From: Synaphobranchus kaupii
Taxonomy: Eukaryota; Chordata; Actinopteri; Anguilliformes; Synaphobranchidae
DNA length: 64,000 bases
Reading direction: 5' to 3'
NCBI GenBank assembly: GCA_029718625.1
Contig: CM056385.1
Coordinates: forward strand, 21,952,924-22,016,923
A model generated the notes under the pieces. That model did no database searches and was not told where the DNA came from. It saw nothing but the letters and a program-made list of their open reading frames with translations. Made by a program: the position numbers and the translations under genes. Of this stretch, positions 11,305 through 24,047 are shown one piece after another; position 1 is the stretch's first letter; every line of letters starts with the position of its first letter.

Positions 11305-13019
11305 GGGGAGTGTGACAGAGTACCGCATTAAAATCATGGCATTGTGTCAAATTAAAATATATATTTCAACTAGTTTATCACACACTCATTTACAGATTTT
11401 CTTCAGCATTTATTTTATGCTTTTGATCCTTTGCTGGACTGCTAAAAGTCTCTCTCCACTAACGTCAGGGACAGATTGCCAGCCCTAGGCACATATTCTT
11501 GCGTGTCTGCCCCCCCGGCAGAGTGCATATCCCTTCTTGCATTCAATACACCCCCCCTCCCCACCTCTTCCTACCTCCAATCCCCTAAATCCATCTCCCT
11601 GAGCCCCCCCCCCCTTCACGAGAGAGCTAGAATTACAGAGCCCGCTGCTGTTGAGACAGACAGGGTATTTAGATCAATTACGACTGCTTAAAAACACTCC
11701 CATTTATCAGAGATAAGGACGGACAGATACGGGCGATGCAGTCACACACACAGCGCTCTTCCCGCCGTGAGACCGCTTTCCCGCTCAGTGGCTATTAACG
11801 TGCTAAATTACCGCCAATCAAACGCCTCCCGTCGGGAAACGGGTCGCAGAGTCAGGGAGCCTCACTTTGTGCCTTCCTCCCCTAACGTCCTGTGCCACAA
11901 CCCCAACCTCATTCATCCTGGACCCCACAACATGAGAGTTTTGGTAAAAACGCCTGGTATGTACGGGTATTCAGGACACAACAGGATAGTGTCCAGCCGA
12001 TATGCATAAAATCTAAAGTTCATTTTAGGCCAACCATCAACTGGTACTTTTCAGGCCTGCCAGTGATCTACCATTGAAGACGGTTGCATGTGCATGTGCT
12101 TGCCTGGCTGTGTTTGCTCTTCGCTTGAGAGAAAAGGTCTGTGCTGTCAGCAGCGAAACAAGCCGAGTACATTATGGTCTTTTTTAAAAATAACTTGAGC
12201 TAATTTTCCTTGCGCAGCAGCTGAAAAGTGAGGGGGAATATCCTCTTCGGGCATTCTGGTCGGAGTTCCGGAAGGAAATGCCTGTGTTCCGCGACCCCAC
12301 CCCGGTCCTCCCGACATAACAGGGGCTACATGGCCCTGCTCAGTGAGACTAGAGCGACCTTCGACCTTTCTTCCTGGCTACGGTCAAGCGAAACCATAAA
12401 CAGGCCTGCTTTGGCTCCGCCAACACGCACACATCCTGAGAGACCAGCCAATTAACACTGCAAGACAAGCGCTCTCAACTCTCCTAAGAAAACAGTGGTA
12501 GCCCAGTTACACTGATTGTACATCCCCTCCCTTCCAACATACCACAGGCTTGGGTTTGAGGTAGTAGTCTGGGCCAGTGCTTCAGGAGCTAAACATTCTT
12601 CATCAAGGAACTGTATTTCACCTAAATTTCTCCAATAAATATCCATCATCTCAGCAGATAAATAAATAATAATGCAGTGACATCAACAAGGGAAATGGAG
12701 GCTGTTTTCCTACAACAACCTAACTCACACCTTTGGCATGGAGATCTTTGAAATAGCCTGTTCTGTTGCTCTAACACTAACCCTTGGCTAAAGCCAATCC
12801 CTGTAATTATAGCACAGTGTAGGGTAAACAATATGTTTGTGTGCAAGGGTACAATAAAATTCCCCTGAACAGATATTATATTAAACAGAGTCTGGATCAA
12901 TGCTGTATATTGAAAAATGCTGAAGCCCTGATAGTGAAACCAATAACAGTTGACATTTCCCCCAGCCATCTTTAATACAGAAAAAACGCAGTGTGACACC
13001 TGCTTAATATATCTGTGAT

Positions 13020-13470
13020 ATTGAGATACGGCCGAAGTTTACCTCGCTAAGAAGGGGGATATCGAGCGCCATTATTCAACTTAAAATGGCCGTTATTGCC
13101 CTCGGTTATTAAGGACAAATAGCCCCCGCTCTGTAAACGCAAAAAAGGGCGGAAGGATTTGTTTAACCTTAGCGGGTCACCCTATAAATTCAAACCATGT
13201 TATTATTACTTCTTTCTATACTCCCGCCATCGACAATCAATAGAGTCCGGCCGTACATGCGCACGCACGCACCGGAGCTATATTTATTATTCCGTTCCTG
13301 TTTCCATTATGATGTTTAATTTTTTTTTTCTTCATCTTCCTCCTCCATCTCCTGTTCCTGAGAAAAATGGCCTCACACTCCAGGCAGTGAGCAATTATTG
13401 AAATGGGACCCAGGTGGCCCCTCTCCACTTGAGCCGGGCGGCCGTGCCTTGACGGCTAATCGATTAGCGC
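13020..13470. promoter_or_regulatory. Candidate conserved regulatory block in intron 6
   Basis: A transposon-free stretch with AAAATGGCCGTTATTGCCCT-type text and a perfect TAATCGATTA palindrome at 13457-13466, a paired-homeodomain P2 type site. Poly-C at about 13510-13528 follows. The function is inferred only from composition. Confidence 0.3.
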
Positions 13471-15199
13471 TCTCATGAAAGCAGCGCTGTGACCTCTGAC
13501 CCCGCCCGCCCCCCCCCCCCCCCCCCCCGGCCAGTAAGCTCCCTCTGTGACAGCTGACAGAGGGAGTGCTTTATTTGACTGAATTAGAAAATGGCACCCA
13601 TGCACCCCAAAAGGGGACCACTCACGCAGGTCCGTCGCATCACAACAAGGAGGGTGAAGAGGGGCAGTTCGACATCTCTGTCTCTATCTCAATATGCCCA
13701 CATGTTCTCCTTTATGTCAAATACGCGGGTGTCTCAAGTAGCCGCCACTGTTATCATGACTGTTTCACGATAGAATGGTACAATGTAGCTGTGGGTTAAC
13801 GTTTAACATTCTGCCCGTTTATCTACATCGTAATATGATGGCAGGGACATGTCAAAATGATATCATGCTCAGACTCTGACACCACAGTTAGCTCCTCCCA
13901 TACCACTGCCACAATATTAAAGGCATACTGAACTTTGGTAGAACATAATATTGTTTAGCTACCTGGCCCCGAGTCGTAATATTCAGGCTCATCTTCATGA
14001 CTTGCTCCAGTGGTCAGCAACTGGCCAACGGAGAATTGCGTTTTTTCCCTCTCTCCATTCACTCCCATTGCATGGTGAAACAGGTCTCAAAAGCACACTT
14101 TTAGCACATAAACGAACGCAGACAACGTGGACTATGCCGCTATATGAAACCAAGACATCCAAAGCAGAACGTTTGAAACTTTTGATTGATTTCACTTTTT
14201 TCTGATAAAACTAGCAACTGTTGCTAACTTCTTTGCTTGCTCGGTTTCTCACAAGCTAAAGTATCCCATAAAAATGGAACGTAGCGCGGCCTTACAAATC
14301 CCAGATGTAGAAGGGTGAGCCTGCTGAAATATCAAATCCCCTCTGTGCCATTACTACAGTCTTCATTTCCATTTGGGGTTAAGGAGGGATTTTGCGTTTT
14401 ACATTGCAGAGAGAAATGCATAAGAAATAATTGGGAGACTGACTTCTGTTCTTTCCTTACATACAGCGGGCGTGTGAAAATGGCAGCGGGTCAGAGGTTC
14501 CGTTTGCATAGGTTAGTGTGTTAGGCAGGCTTCTGTGACACAATCTCTTGTATTACACTCACTCCAGGCATAATGCTGTTATCCTGCCATTTCCTCTGGC
14601 TTAAATGGGTTAAGAGCTGAAGCGAGGGCCGCTGTCTTGGTGCGCTAAGCAAAACTGCACCCGCCGCGCAGAACTGAGTGAATCCTGGAACACAAACCGA
14701 GACCCGGTGAATCTCCACCGACCCCCATGCTTTCAGACCCCACTGCTGAAATGACAAATAGCAAGGGCCTGTAATCCAAGGCAATGGTTTTTTAAATTAT
14801 TATTTAAGTTTTACCTTATGAATAATTCTGCATTATTTTCTTCTCTTCCACCCTTATGTATGTAATGGAAATAAAGATTCAGTGTTCCTTCAACCTCACA
14901 ATAATTCAGGGGAACACAAGCTTAAGTTTAAGCCACAACAGTGCTCTGCTCAGACAAACACTGACACACACACGCACACACACTTATACACACGCAAACA
15001 CACACTACATGTGCGTACATGTGCGCGAACCACCCCATAGCACAGGTCAGTAATGAGACGCAAGTCAAGGTCTACCACACAGTTACTCAGTCGAGTCCCT
15101 AAGTGGCAGCCTTGTGAAGACGCATTCCGCTTTTCTTTTGTACCAGTGATAGAATTGCAAATTCACCAATTACCCGATTTTTTCTTTCCCCCGCACATT

Positions 15200-16400
15200 T
15201 GGATACTTCACTCCTTCGAGTGCCTCTGTGAAAATGTGGAGAATCGGGCCCTTCCACGGCACCTCTTGACAGGGTCGTCTGAGGGCCGCTTCTTCTTGCC
15301 GGAGCAGGTGAGGAGCGGGCGTCGGCGGGCGCGTTTAGCGGGTGGGCGGGCGTGGCTCTGTGCTTCCCCTGCTCGTTGTTGTTGTAGCTCGCGCTGGGCA
15401 TGGCCGGGGAAATGCGTCCACGCAGGGGCCTTCTTGGCAACGGGCTTCTTTGTTGTTTTTGGACAGATGTTGCACGTTGCCGGGGGCTACAGACGGTGTG
15501 GTCATGGGAGGGGCGGAGCTGGGAAACAATGCGGGGCTCGACGGGAGGCCGCAGGGCTCTTCCTGGCACGGCTCCGGCTCGGAAACGGCTTCTCTCTGAG
15601 CCTCACTGCCTGCGCTCTGCAGCTCTGGAAAAGTCTCAGAACCGCAGAGCTCCATACTAACGTCACTGATACTAATAAGCCTATCACTATGAGACAGACA
15701 CATTTATACACATTATAAATACACAGATAAACAGACAGAGACAGACAGATAGACAGACAGATAGATTTCCGTGTGTTGTCTCCATGTTAGCGGCATTTAT
15801 AGTGCAGTCCCGCATCAGTCATGTGACAGCTCCAGCCCTGGAGAGCTGAGGTCTCATTTGGGGTTTCGTCTCTTATTATCCAAACCAGAATGTGTTTCTT
15901 TTGGACGGGCCACAGCAGAGAGGAGAGGAGGGCACCTTCTGCCAAAGTCTCCAAAAAATACCCAGAGATCTCAGCGAGCGGACGAGCCCGGGGAGCGGCG
16001 ACGCCGTACATCCGGCCCGCTGAGCACCTCGGGGCCTCCAGAAACTCCTCTTCCCATAAACCCCACGACGAGTCAAAAACAAAGCAAAGAAAAGAGGGAA
16101 GAAACGGGAGGGAAATTAAAGAGCGTGTCCCAGGATTTATGAATGAGAGGCCTCCGGATCGAGGGCCTGACTCCCGTTATAGCGCGCCGCCACCGCAAGG
16201 CTGCCGTGTAATTGGAAGACTGACTTTGCGTTCCCATGTACCCCGGAGCGGCGGACTCCGCATTTTAAATAGCTGCTGGAGGAAATGAGGGTTTGAGATA
16301 CGAGCCGGTCGGAGTCTTGGACCCGCTTCACGTACCCAGTGCTGCGCGGTCAGAGCAGAGAACCTTCCGGAAAGGAGGGAAACCCTCACAGCCTGACGGT
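15200..16400. other. GC- and CpG-rich intronic stretch
   Basis: CpG is frequent across about 15.2-15.6 and 15.9-16.4 kb in an otherwise AT-rich intron. Open frames of 221 codons (plus) and 156 codons (minus) lie here but show no domain or family resemblance. This could be a CpG island, an alternative promoter or an unannotated transcript. Confidence 0.35.
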
Positions 16401-17379
16401 CGCTTCACCTATCATACACTGACATCCAATTAGAGCACCCCATCGACACAGGGTGGAATGTGCTGCTGATCAAAAAGATCACCTAAAAAACGACAAGCCT
16501 AGGAGGATGTTCAGATGGCCGTCATTTCCTCTGTGAGCCCCAGAAAAAAAGAAATGTTGAAGACAACTCATCATCATTCCAGACCCCATTTTGTGCTTAC
16601 TCAAATTCTAACTCCCAGTATGAGCCACAGAACGTTTCCCAATACGGGGGTGATGGGAGTTGGAGTCCGGAACTGGTCCATTGCACGCATGATGTTTGAC
16701 AATGCTTCATTGTATAATCAAATGAAATTCGTTAAACAAGCAGGCTAATTTGCCGTTTTCCAAGCTGAGACAGAAGCCAAGTTCTGGTAGCTTATATGCT
16801 CAGCTGTTGCCGGTGTTATAACCGAATTAAACCATATTTATTTTGTAAAATGACAGCACTGGTGTAAACTCCTGTTTTCCCGTTATTATATTTCTGGGAA
16901 ACAGGAAACAGTTTGGTCGGGAATTGCCGGGAACGTATGCCGCATGCCGGTGTTAAACCCTAATGTTTAAGATTATTATTGTGTATATTAAAACCCGTCA
17001 TAGTGGAAAGTCCGAATAATATTGATCCTAATATTGATCCATATTCCTTGCTCGCACACTTCAACCTTGCACACGAGCAGGTCTGTTTCGCCAACTGTAA
17101 ATCACTCTTTTTGCAGTCTTATTAAATCCGCCATTATGTTAGCAATCCACCCAAAAAAACGCAGGTGGCTTTTAAAGGGAATGGAAGATAACACTCTGAT
17201 TGGTTTATTGCATGTTACGACCTATAATTAATGAAGAGGCTAAGTTCAGCCCAATTGAACCTTGTGCCTCACTTTGCGCTCAAAATATGCGCCCTAGCAA
17301 AAGTTGAGTTGGACACGCCCTAAATGCACTTCAGCCATGCGTTTTAGACCAGCCCAAAGTGTCTTAGTAAGGTGTTGCC

Positions 17380-17860
17380 AGAACAGCTTTGATGCATGTT
17401 GGCATAGATTGTACCTCTAGTCTAACATATATTCTAGTCTCTGTAACTCTACAGGAGGGAACACCATTCTTCCAAAAGTAATTCCCTCATTTAGTGTTTT
17501 GATGACTGATGGTGGTGGAGAGCACTGTCTAACACGTCACTTCAAAATCTCCCGTAGGTGTTCAATTGGGTTGAGATCTGGTGACTGCGAAGGCCATAGC
17601 ATAGGACTTACATCATTTTCATACTCATCGAACCATTTAGTGACCCCTCGTGCCCTGTGGATGGGGGCATTGTCATCCTGGAAGAGACCACTCCCATCAG
17701 GAAAGAAATGTTTCATCATAGGATAAAGGTGATCACTCAGAATAACTTTATATTGATTTCCAGTGACCCTTCCCTCTAAGGGGACAAGTGGACCCAAATC
17801 ATACCAGGAATATGCCCCCACAGCATAACAGAGCCACCGGACCCCCTCACTGTAGGGGTT
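17380..17860 (-). pseudogene. Truncated Tc1-like transposase
   Basis: The minus-strand frame contains the C-terminal half of a Tc1/mariner DDE transposase. It has GPLVPLEGRVTGNQYKVILS, the catalytic-Asp block [16 protein letters not shown], and [14 protein letters not shown] with the catalytic Glu. A TGA stop follows REILK. Decayed family sequence (SPPPS, then [10 protein letters not shown]) continues below it with a further stop. The DNA-binding N-terminus is missing. It is a dead remnant. Confidence 0.88.
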
Positions 17861-18364
17861 TTTCCTTTAATTTGTCACCTGTGTGTATATATGCAGTGTA
17901 TGTATGCTTATACAATTACATACAGTATTGTATATACATGTACGTATATGAAATTACATATATCTACAAGTATCATGTAATTATTTGGCATATTAGATGT
18001 CAAATAATTCAAATGAACAACAGTGGTTGTTATACTTTAGATAAAAACAATTTTTTAAAATGCATTAAAACACATTTTTCTGCAAGATCCCATTCTACAC
18101 TAGCTCAGTCAACATGCCCGCTAGCACAAAAACATGTGCGGCATCACCTTTCCACACAGCTACCCAAACCTTTTTTATCTCCATATATACCACCGGAGCC
18201 TCCAGGTGAGCCTGTATTGTGTTTTTTGTGGGGGGGTGGCTGTGACTTTCTTTTCCCCCTCCTGTGCTGTGTGGCCCCAGCCGGTAACCCCCCCCCCCCG
18301 GCTCCCCCTCTTTCAGCGCCATCGGCGGACACGGCCATCCATTAAATCTGACATGGTTTGCGTT

Positions 18365-18600
18365 TTATTTAGACGCCGCTATTAATAATGAAGTGACGTG
18401 CGGCTGCTCGCGCGACGCGGACACTTTTAACCTCCGCGCCGCTTCCTGTCGCTGCTCCGACGCGGCGTGGAGGCGCGCTCCGTCGCGTGTTTACATCCCC
18501 TGACATCGCCTCCTCGCGGGGGAAAAACGGCACCCGGGCCGTGCCCCCGCTGTCTGCTAATCTGGCAGAGCGCTATTCTAGCCCGAGCGCAAGGACAGGC
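18365..18600. other. Compact CpG-dense island in intron 6
   Basis: Runs such as GCTCGCGCGACGCGGACAC and CGGCGTGGAGGCGCGCTCCG make this the most CpG-dense unique stretch in the intron. No exon is recognised in it. Confidence 0.5.
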
Positions 18601-21420
18601 TGCTTCTCTTTGTGTGAGGAACACAATGCTAGGATAATCCTCATGCGCAGGGACAGGCTCTCTGAATAAGGGATCGTCAGTGTAACGTTACAGGGACGTT
18701 GTAACAGTGTAATTACTAGGCTACGTCTGTGTGTCTTGTCTGCCATAAAGTGACGTGGTATGAAAATGTCTATGTTGAAGAAAGCTAATCAACACTCCAC
18801 GTACATAATGTAACAATGCACACACACACACACAGACACACACAAACGCACACACTCACAGACACACACAGCGCTTACTGTGAGCTTTCCTCTTCCCTCT
18901 ACGTTTTTTCAGCTGAAGCCGGAGCCGATTCAGAAAATGGGGCCCTTGTGGCGTTCTCTCATGTTACAGCTTCATGGCCTCATTCCCCCACTTAAATCAT
19001 TTACACAGCAAATCCCATTACGGGAAAAATGAGTGGTTCTGCTAGCTTCTGCTAAAGCAACCATTTTCTCTCTCTTTCTTTCTGAAATCGACAGGCTGCT
19101 CCTTAAATGGGTATAAGTATTCTCATTGGGGCATCAAAGCCTATTAAAACATAAGGAAAATAGACACATGTTATTTCCTCTGCACAACAGTGGGAGGATT
19201 AAAAGAACAAGCCCATCTACTCCAAACACGCTGTACAAAAGGGCAGCCATTTCAATTGATCCCTTGATCTTCAAACATTTTTAATTCCAAAAATATATCA
19301 AAGAAATTCCTTTTCACAAGAGCAACATAGACACGGCTATACCGTGCCTGCATTTTAAACTATGTTTAAACATCCGGAATTGAAATTTGCCTTGTGGAAT
19401 TTTTATCAGCATGTAAATAAAATGTTTGGGCATGCCTCATATTTAATTGATACCCACCAGTTGTAACAATAATGAAACATTGTTACCATATTGTAAGAAA
19501 TGTGTAATAAACTCATGCAGTTTGTCTAATTACACGAGTTAGCTGAATATCCCTGGTAATATGGCTCACCCTGACCCGAAATCTACCCCTCACTTAAACT
19601 CTGCCCAATCCCTTAATGCAAACATAAAGAAACCCAAACAATGTATGCAACTACACGGCTTATAACAATGTAATGCACTAGCACTAACCAAGCAGTCACA
19701 ACTACACAGTAATTACACATTTATCCACAGTGTCATAAACTTAAGTGAATGCCAGCTTAACATAAATTGTGACTGCATGGCTTCCTGGTCCTGATTATAC
19801 ACTTATTTTCCTCTAATGTGCATTCACAGTGACCTTATGATCAACGTTGTCAACGAGGAAAATAAAGGGAAAACGAATGAGGCTAATAGAAGATATTATT
19901 TAAGTACAATAGCAGCGTGTGGACATTTTGCCCATACATCCTCCATGAAAATCCAGCAGCTATTAACTTATCCTGGAGCACCTGATTGATTGGAATTGCC
20001 CTTGCCTACTGACAGCCAAGATATTTCATCTCAAATCTTGGCTCCTTAATCTTCTGCAATTATATTATATATCATTTTATACCGTGGAAATGCTCCTTAC
20101 ATCAATATGCATGGCCTGTTGAGACAATTCTTTCTGAAAATGCATGCAGATCAACAAGTTCACCCACAGGCATTACATTCTGGTCCTTTAGTCAAATGTA
20201 TAATAAATAAAAACAACACATACTGTATATACATAAACACATCATCGGCACGTAGTGAAACAGGAGTGAAGACAGGCGGTTTAAAAAACTGTGTCCACCT
20301 CCAAATATTCAGTCAATCAAAGTTACCCATAATTCCCTAGGGTACTTCTCCCAATCCGACCAAAAAAAAAAAAAAAAACGGAATAAAGAGGAAGAAAAAC
20401 AAACTCTCTGGGGAAAAAAAAAAACAGGAACAAAACAACCGCTGGAGGCTCTGCGCTTAAGCGGATGGCCTCCTCCCTAAGACGTTATAATGAGTATGTG
20501 ACTACGATGGAAATGCTCACACTTCACCTGCTGCGTCTCCCCCACATGATGCAACAGCTTTCAAGTTCTTACTGCAGGGAGCCTTAACCTCATTGGTCAA
20601 TTACCTCCCCAATTTCCACACCGCGCGTAATCAGTGGGATTGCGAACAGGATCTCCGGATTGCATAAGAACCCAAAAAGTGTGATAATAATAAAACAAAC
20701 ACTAAAGTCTACCTCTACTTTCTCCCACTATCCTGTGTATAACCCTCAAAAGAGGACAGAGGGATGGAATGACTTCTTTTTCCCGTCTTCCTATTTTCTT
20801 TTTTCCAGGGATCATGCGGGTGTCAGAACAGCCTCCCCTCGATACAGGGAGAGTGACAGGCGGTGAAGACCACCATCGCATTCTCCGTCACAGGCTGTCC
20901 AGACCGTGACAGTGCCCCCCGGTCCCCCGGGGCGTGGCCCGCACCCGTCCCGGCTGTCAGTCAGAACCGGGTCCGCTCGGGTCAGCCATCGGACCCGGGG
21001 AGGCGCTGCGGGGATGCCGGGCCTGAAAGGTTCTGTTGTGCTCAAAGCGAACCCGCCATTAGCGCCGCTCTCCCCTCTCCTTAAGCAGGCCTGTTTAAGT
21101 ACGCTGCGGAGGCAGGGCGGGGGGGAATAAGCCGTGCATTGATAGAGACCGGTCCCTGCCCCGGCCCGGTCCGTCATGTGGGGGCCTGACCTGAGCCAGA
21201 GCGCCAAGCTTGCTGGAGAAACTCCGTCCCAGAAGGACGCACTGATGGCACAGCTAGATTTCAGACTGCTCCAAGCCCCCCCTCCCCACACCCCCGTCTC
21301 TACCTTCCACCACTTAAGGTTTACTGTGCCCACTAAAAAGCAGTGCCTATTATGGGAAGTGAAAAAACAAACAGGCCCCGGAGTGCTATGCTAGCATCTC
21401 AATGAACTTCTGCACTCAAG
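18601..21420. other. Unique intronic sequence, candidate conserved non-coding blocks
   Basis: No gene is recognised. 19240-20060 is AT-rich, repeat-free and complex. 20880-21130 is GC-rich and holds TCCCCCGGGG at 20923-20932, a match to the EBF core CCCNNGGG. Confidence 0.35.
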
Positions 21421-21860
21421 CACGCACACACAAACACACACACACTCAAACACACACCCCACACACAAACACACACACACTCAAACACACACCCCACACA
21501 CAAACACACGCACTCAAAAACACACCCCACACATAAACACACACACACACACACTCAAACACACACCCCACACACAAACACACGCACTCAAAAACACACC
21601 CCACACATAAACACACACACACACACACACTCAAACACACACCCCACACACAAACACACGCACTCAAACACACACCCCACACACAAACACACGCACTCAA
21701 ACACACACCCCACACATAAACACACACACACACTCAAACACACACCCCACACACAAACACACGCACTCAAACACACACCCCACACACAAACACACGCACT
21801 CAAACACACACCCCACACACAAACACACACACACAGACACACACACTCACACACAGGCAC
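21421..21860. repeat. CA-rich minisatellite
   Basis: Units built from CACTCAAACACACACCCCAC and ACACAAACACACG repeat about ten times with length variation. The open frames over it are repeat artefacts. Confidence 0.9.
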
Positions 21861-22757
21861 AGTGACTCATGCACACTCAATCAGGCGCACACACACCCAC
21901 AAAGCAACAGCGCAAGTGTTACAGTGCATTCCGGGGGGAGGAAAAATATGAGGGACTCATTCTATGGAGCTGGGTGAGTTTTCCTGGCGTACGGAACTGG
22001 GTTTTCTCTTTAATGACGGGCCTAATGGCATGCACACTCTGCGTCAGGGTGTGCGGGTGGGGCACAGTGGGCCATTCATGCTGTGGTCAGGCTGCGGGGT
22101 CACACTCCGGAGTGGGGGCCGCGCCGTAGAGGGACTAATGGGAGTTTGGGTGAGAGTGCCTCTGTGTACACTAACCACAGCTCCGTCCCACACCAGCGGG
22201 GAACCAACGTACTCTTTTACCAACCAACAGCTGTCCGAGGAGTGGTGCTGGAGAGGAGGAGGAGGAGGAGACAGTCCGGGACTGTTTTGAGGACGGGGTG
22301 AACCTAAAGCAGGACCAGCGTGGATATTTGGGCAGGAGGTGCCAGTGGATCACTGCATCACCCACACTACACACAGCCCTGCTCGACATCACCAACGGGC
22401 CGTTACTTTTAATTAACCAACATCACTTCATCAGTACTCTCTCTCTTTTTTTTTTTTTCTTGAAAGGGGTATTTATGTTTCTTCTGACACATTTATGACT
22501 GCGGGATGCTGGGTAAATCATGTGGACGTAAATACGTTTTATCTGTGTATATCACAGTCAAACAAAAAGAGCTGCTAAAGAGTGAGTTGGAGCTCTGTTG
22601 TGATCAGGTTTGCTGTGATGTCACGCAGGGACATAGGCTGCAGCAGAGAGGTGCATGATGGGAAGGCTTTGTGTCAGGTGGTTTTAGTTAATTTGAGGGT
22701 AATGTGATCCCCAGGAGGGGGACACTGTATAGGGATTTTTGTAGGATGAGGAGACTG

Positions 22758-22758
<1 letters not shown>

Positions 22759-22824
<66 letters not shown>

Positions 22825-22862
22825 GCGTGTGCGTGTGCGTGTGCGTGTGTGTGTGTGTGTCT
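22759..22862. repeat. (GT)n microsatellite with GTGTGC interruptions
   Basis: A dinucleotide run of about 100 bp, the last third modulated by C. Confidence 0.95.
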
Positions 22863-23149
22863 GTGTACATGGAATATGCCCTGGGGCTGAGATTCCCCCT
22901 CCCAAGTCTTTGTATAGAATATTGAGGCATGGAGGGGGACATAAGAGTGCCTCCCTTCAAAAAAATGCTGCCCTTTCAAATCACGTGCCATTCTACTGCA
23001 ACAGATTTTCTCTTAAGTGAGTCACAGCAGCGAAGACAGTAAATATGCTTTCTACTCCTTGCTCTTTTTCATGGAAAGGGGATTCAGTAATGAAAAACCC
23101 CTCTCAGTGAAAATAAAATTAACGGGGGCCGCGGTGGGGAGAAGGGGGG

Positions 23150-23450
23150 GGGGGGGTGGCGGCGGTCTGCTGCTAAACCAAATTAGCATCAAATGCAAAT
23201 GACAGGGGCGCTTAATGGTAGAACAGGTGCAGCCACGGACCCTAAATGAGATGAATGAATAAAACATCCCTCCGCACAACTGTGAGAGCTGACACAAAGT
23301 CAATGGCATGAATAATTCACCATGTTCCCTTAGCCCGGGCCAGGGCACTGCTGAACTTTCCACACAGGAAGTGACATCACAAAACAACAATGGACTACAA
23401 CGCAACACAAGCACAGCCTCGCATAATGCATGCAGAAGTTGACAATTTAT
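23150..23450. promoter_or_regulatory. Candidate enhancer-like block with octamer motif
   Basis: A repeat-free stretch containing ATGCAAAT (23193-23200) overlapping TGACAG (23200-23205), a CAGGTG E-box and several TAAT/ATTA cores. The arrangement resembles POU/MEIS developmental enhancers. This is inference from motifs only. Confidence 0.35.
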
Positions 23451-24047
23451 TAGGGGTGTGTAAGCTAATTCACACAATTACGGCCGATACACCACTCCTG
23501 GGACAGTCAGTGAGGAGCCCATGGCCAATTGCAGTCTCCTGGATATAGGCTACACATGCACATAGTAAATAAACAATATATACTGAATAGATGTGCATCA
23601 ATAATGTATAGGGTACATACATTACAGTGGTCGGAAAGGCTTCCAGGATGTCAATCAAATGCAGTTGCTGGACAAAGCAGCAGAATGACCACACAATACA
23701 GTCATTATGAGCAGTCAATCATTTGCTTTTAAATATAATAAGAGGAAACTAAAATAATAAAAATGCACTTACTTTTAGCATAATTATTGTTGTAAGCTAT
23801 CTATTTTATTTTATTATATTCTATATCTATATTTATATATAGAGTATTTTCTCTTCTCAGCTTGTTGCTTGTTTCTGTTCATCTTATTAAATGTATATGT
23901 ATCTCACAGTAAGGACACTATAAGATACAGTCATTGAATTTGTGGATTTGTTCATTAAGGAATTAATAAAATCATAAGCAAACGCGACAAACAAATAAAT
24001 ATTAAAAATGAAAATAAGAGGGAAACACTTTATAGGGAATTCATCTT

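Noticed and set aside
15053..15718. 221-codon plus frame and 156-codon minus frame
   Set aside because: Both lie in GC-rich DNA where stops are rare. No recognisable domain, and low-complexity Arg/Gly/Ala-rich text.
17380..17860. Active Tc1 transposase
   Set aside because: The N-terminal half is missing and stop codons interrupt the C-terminal part.
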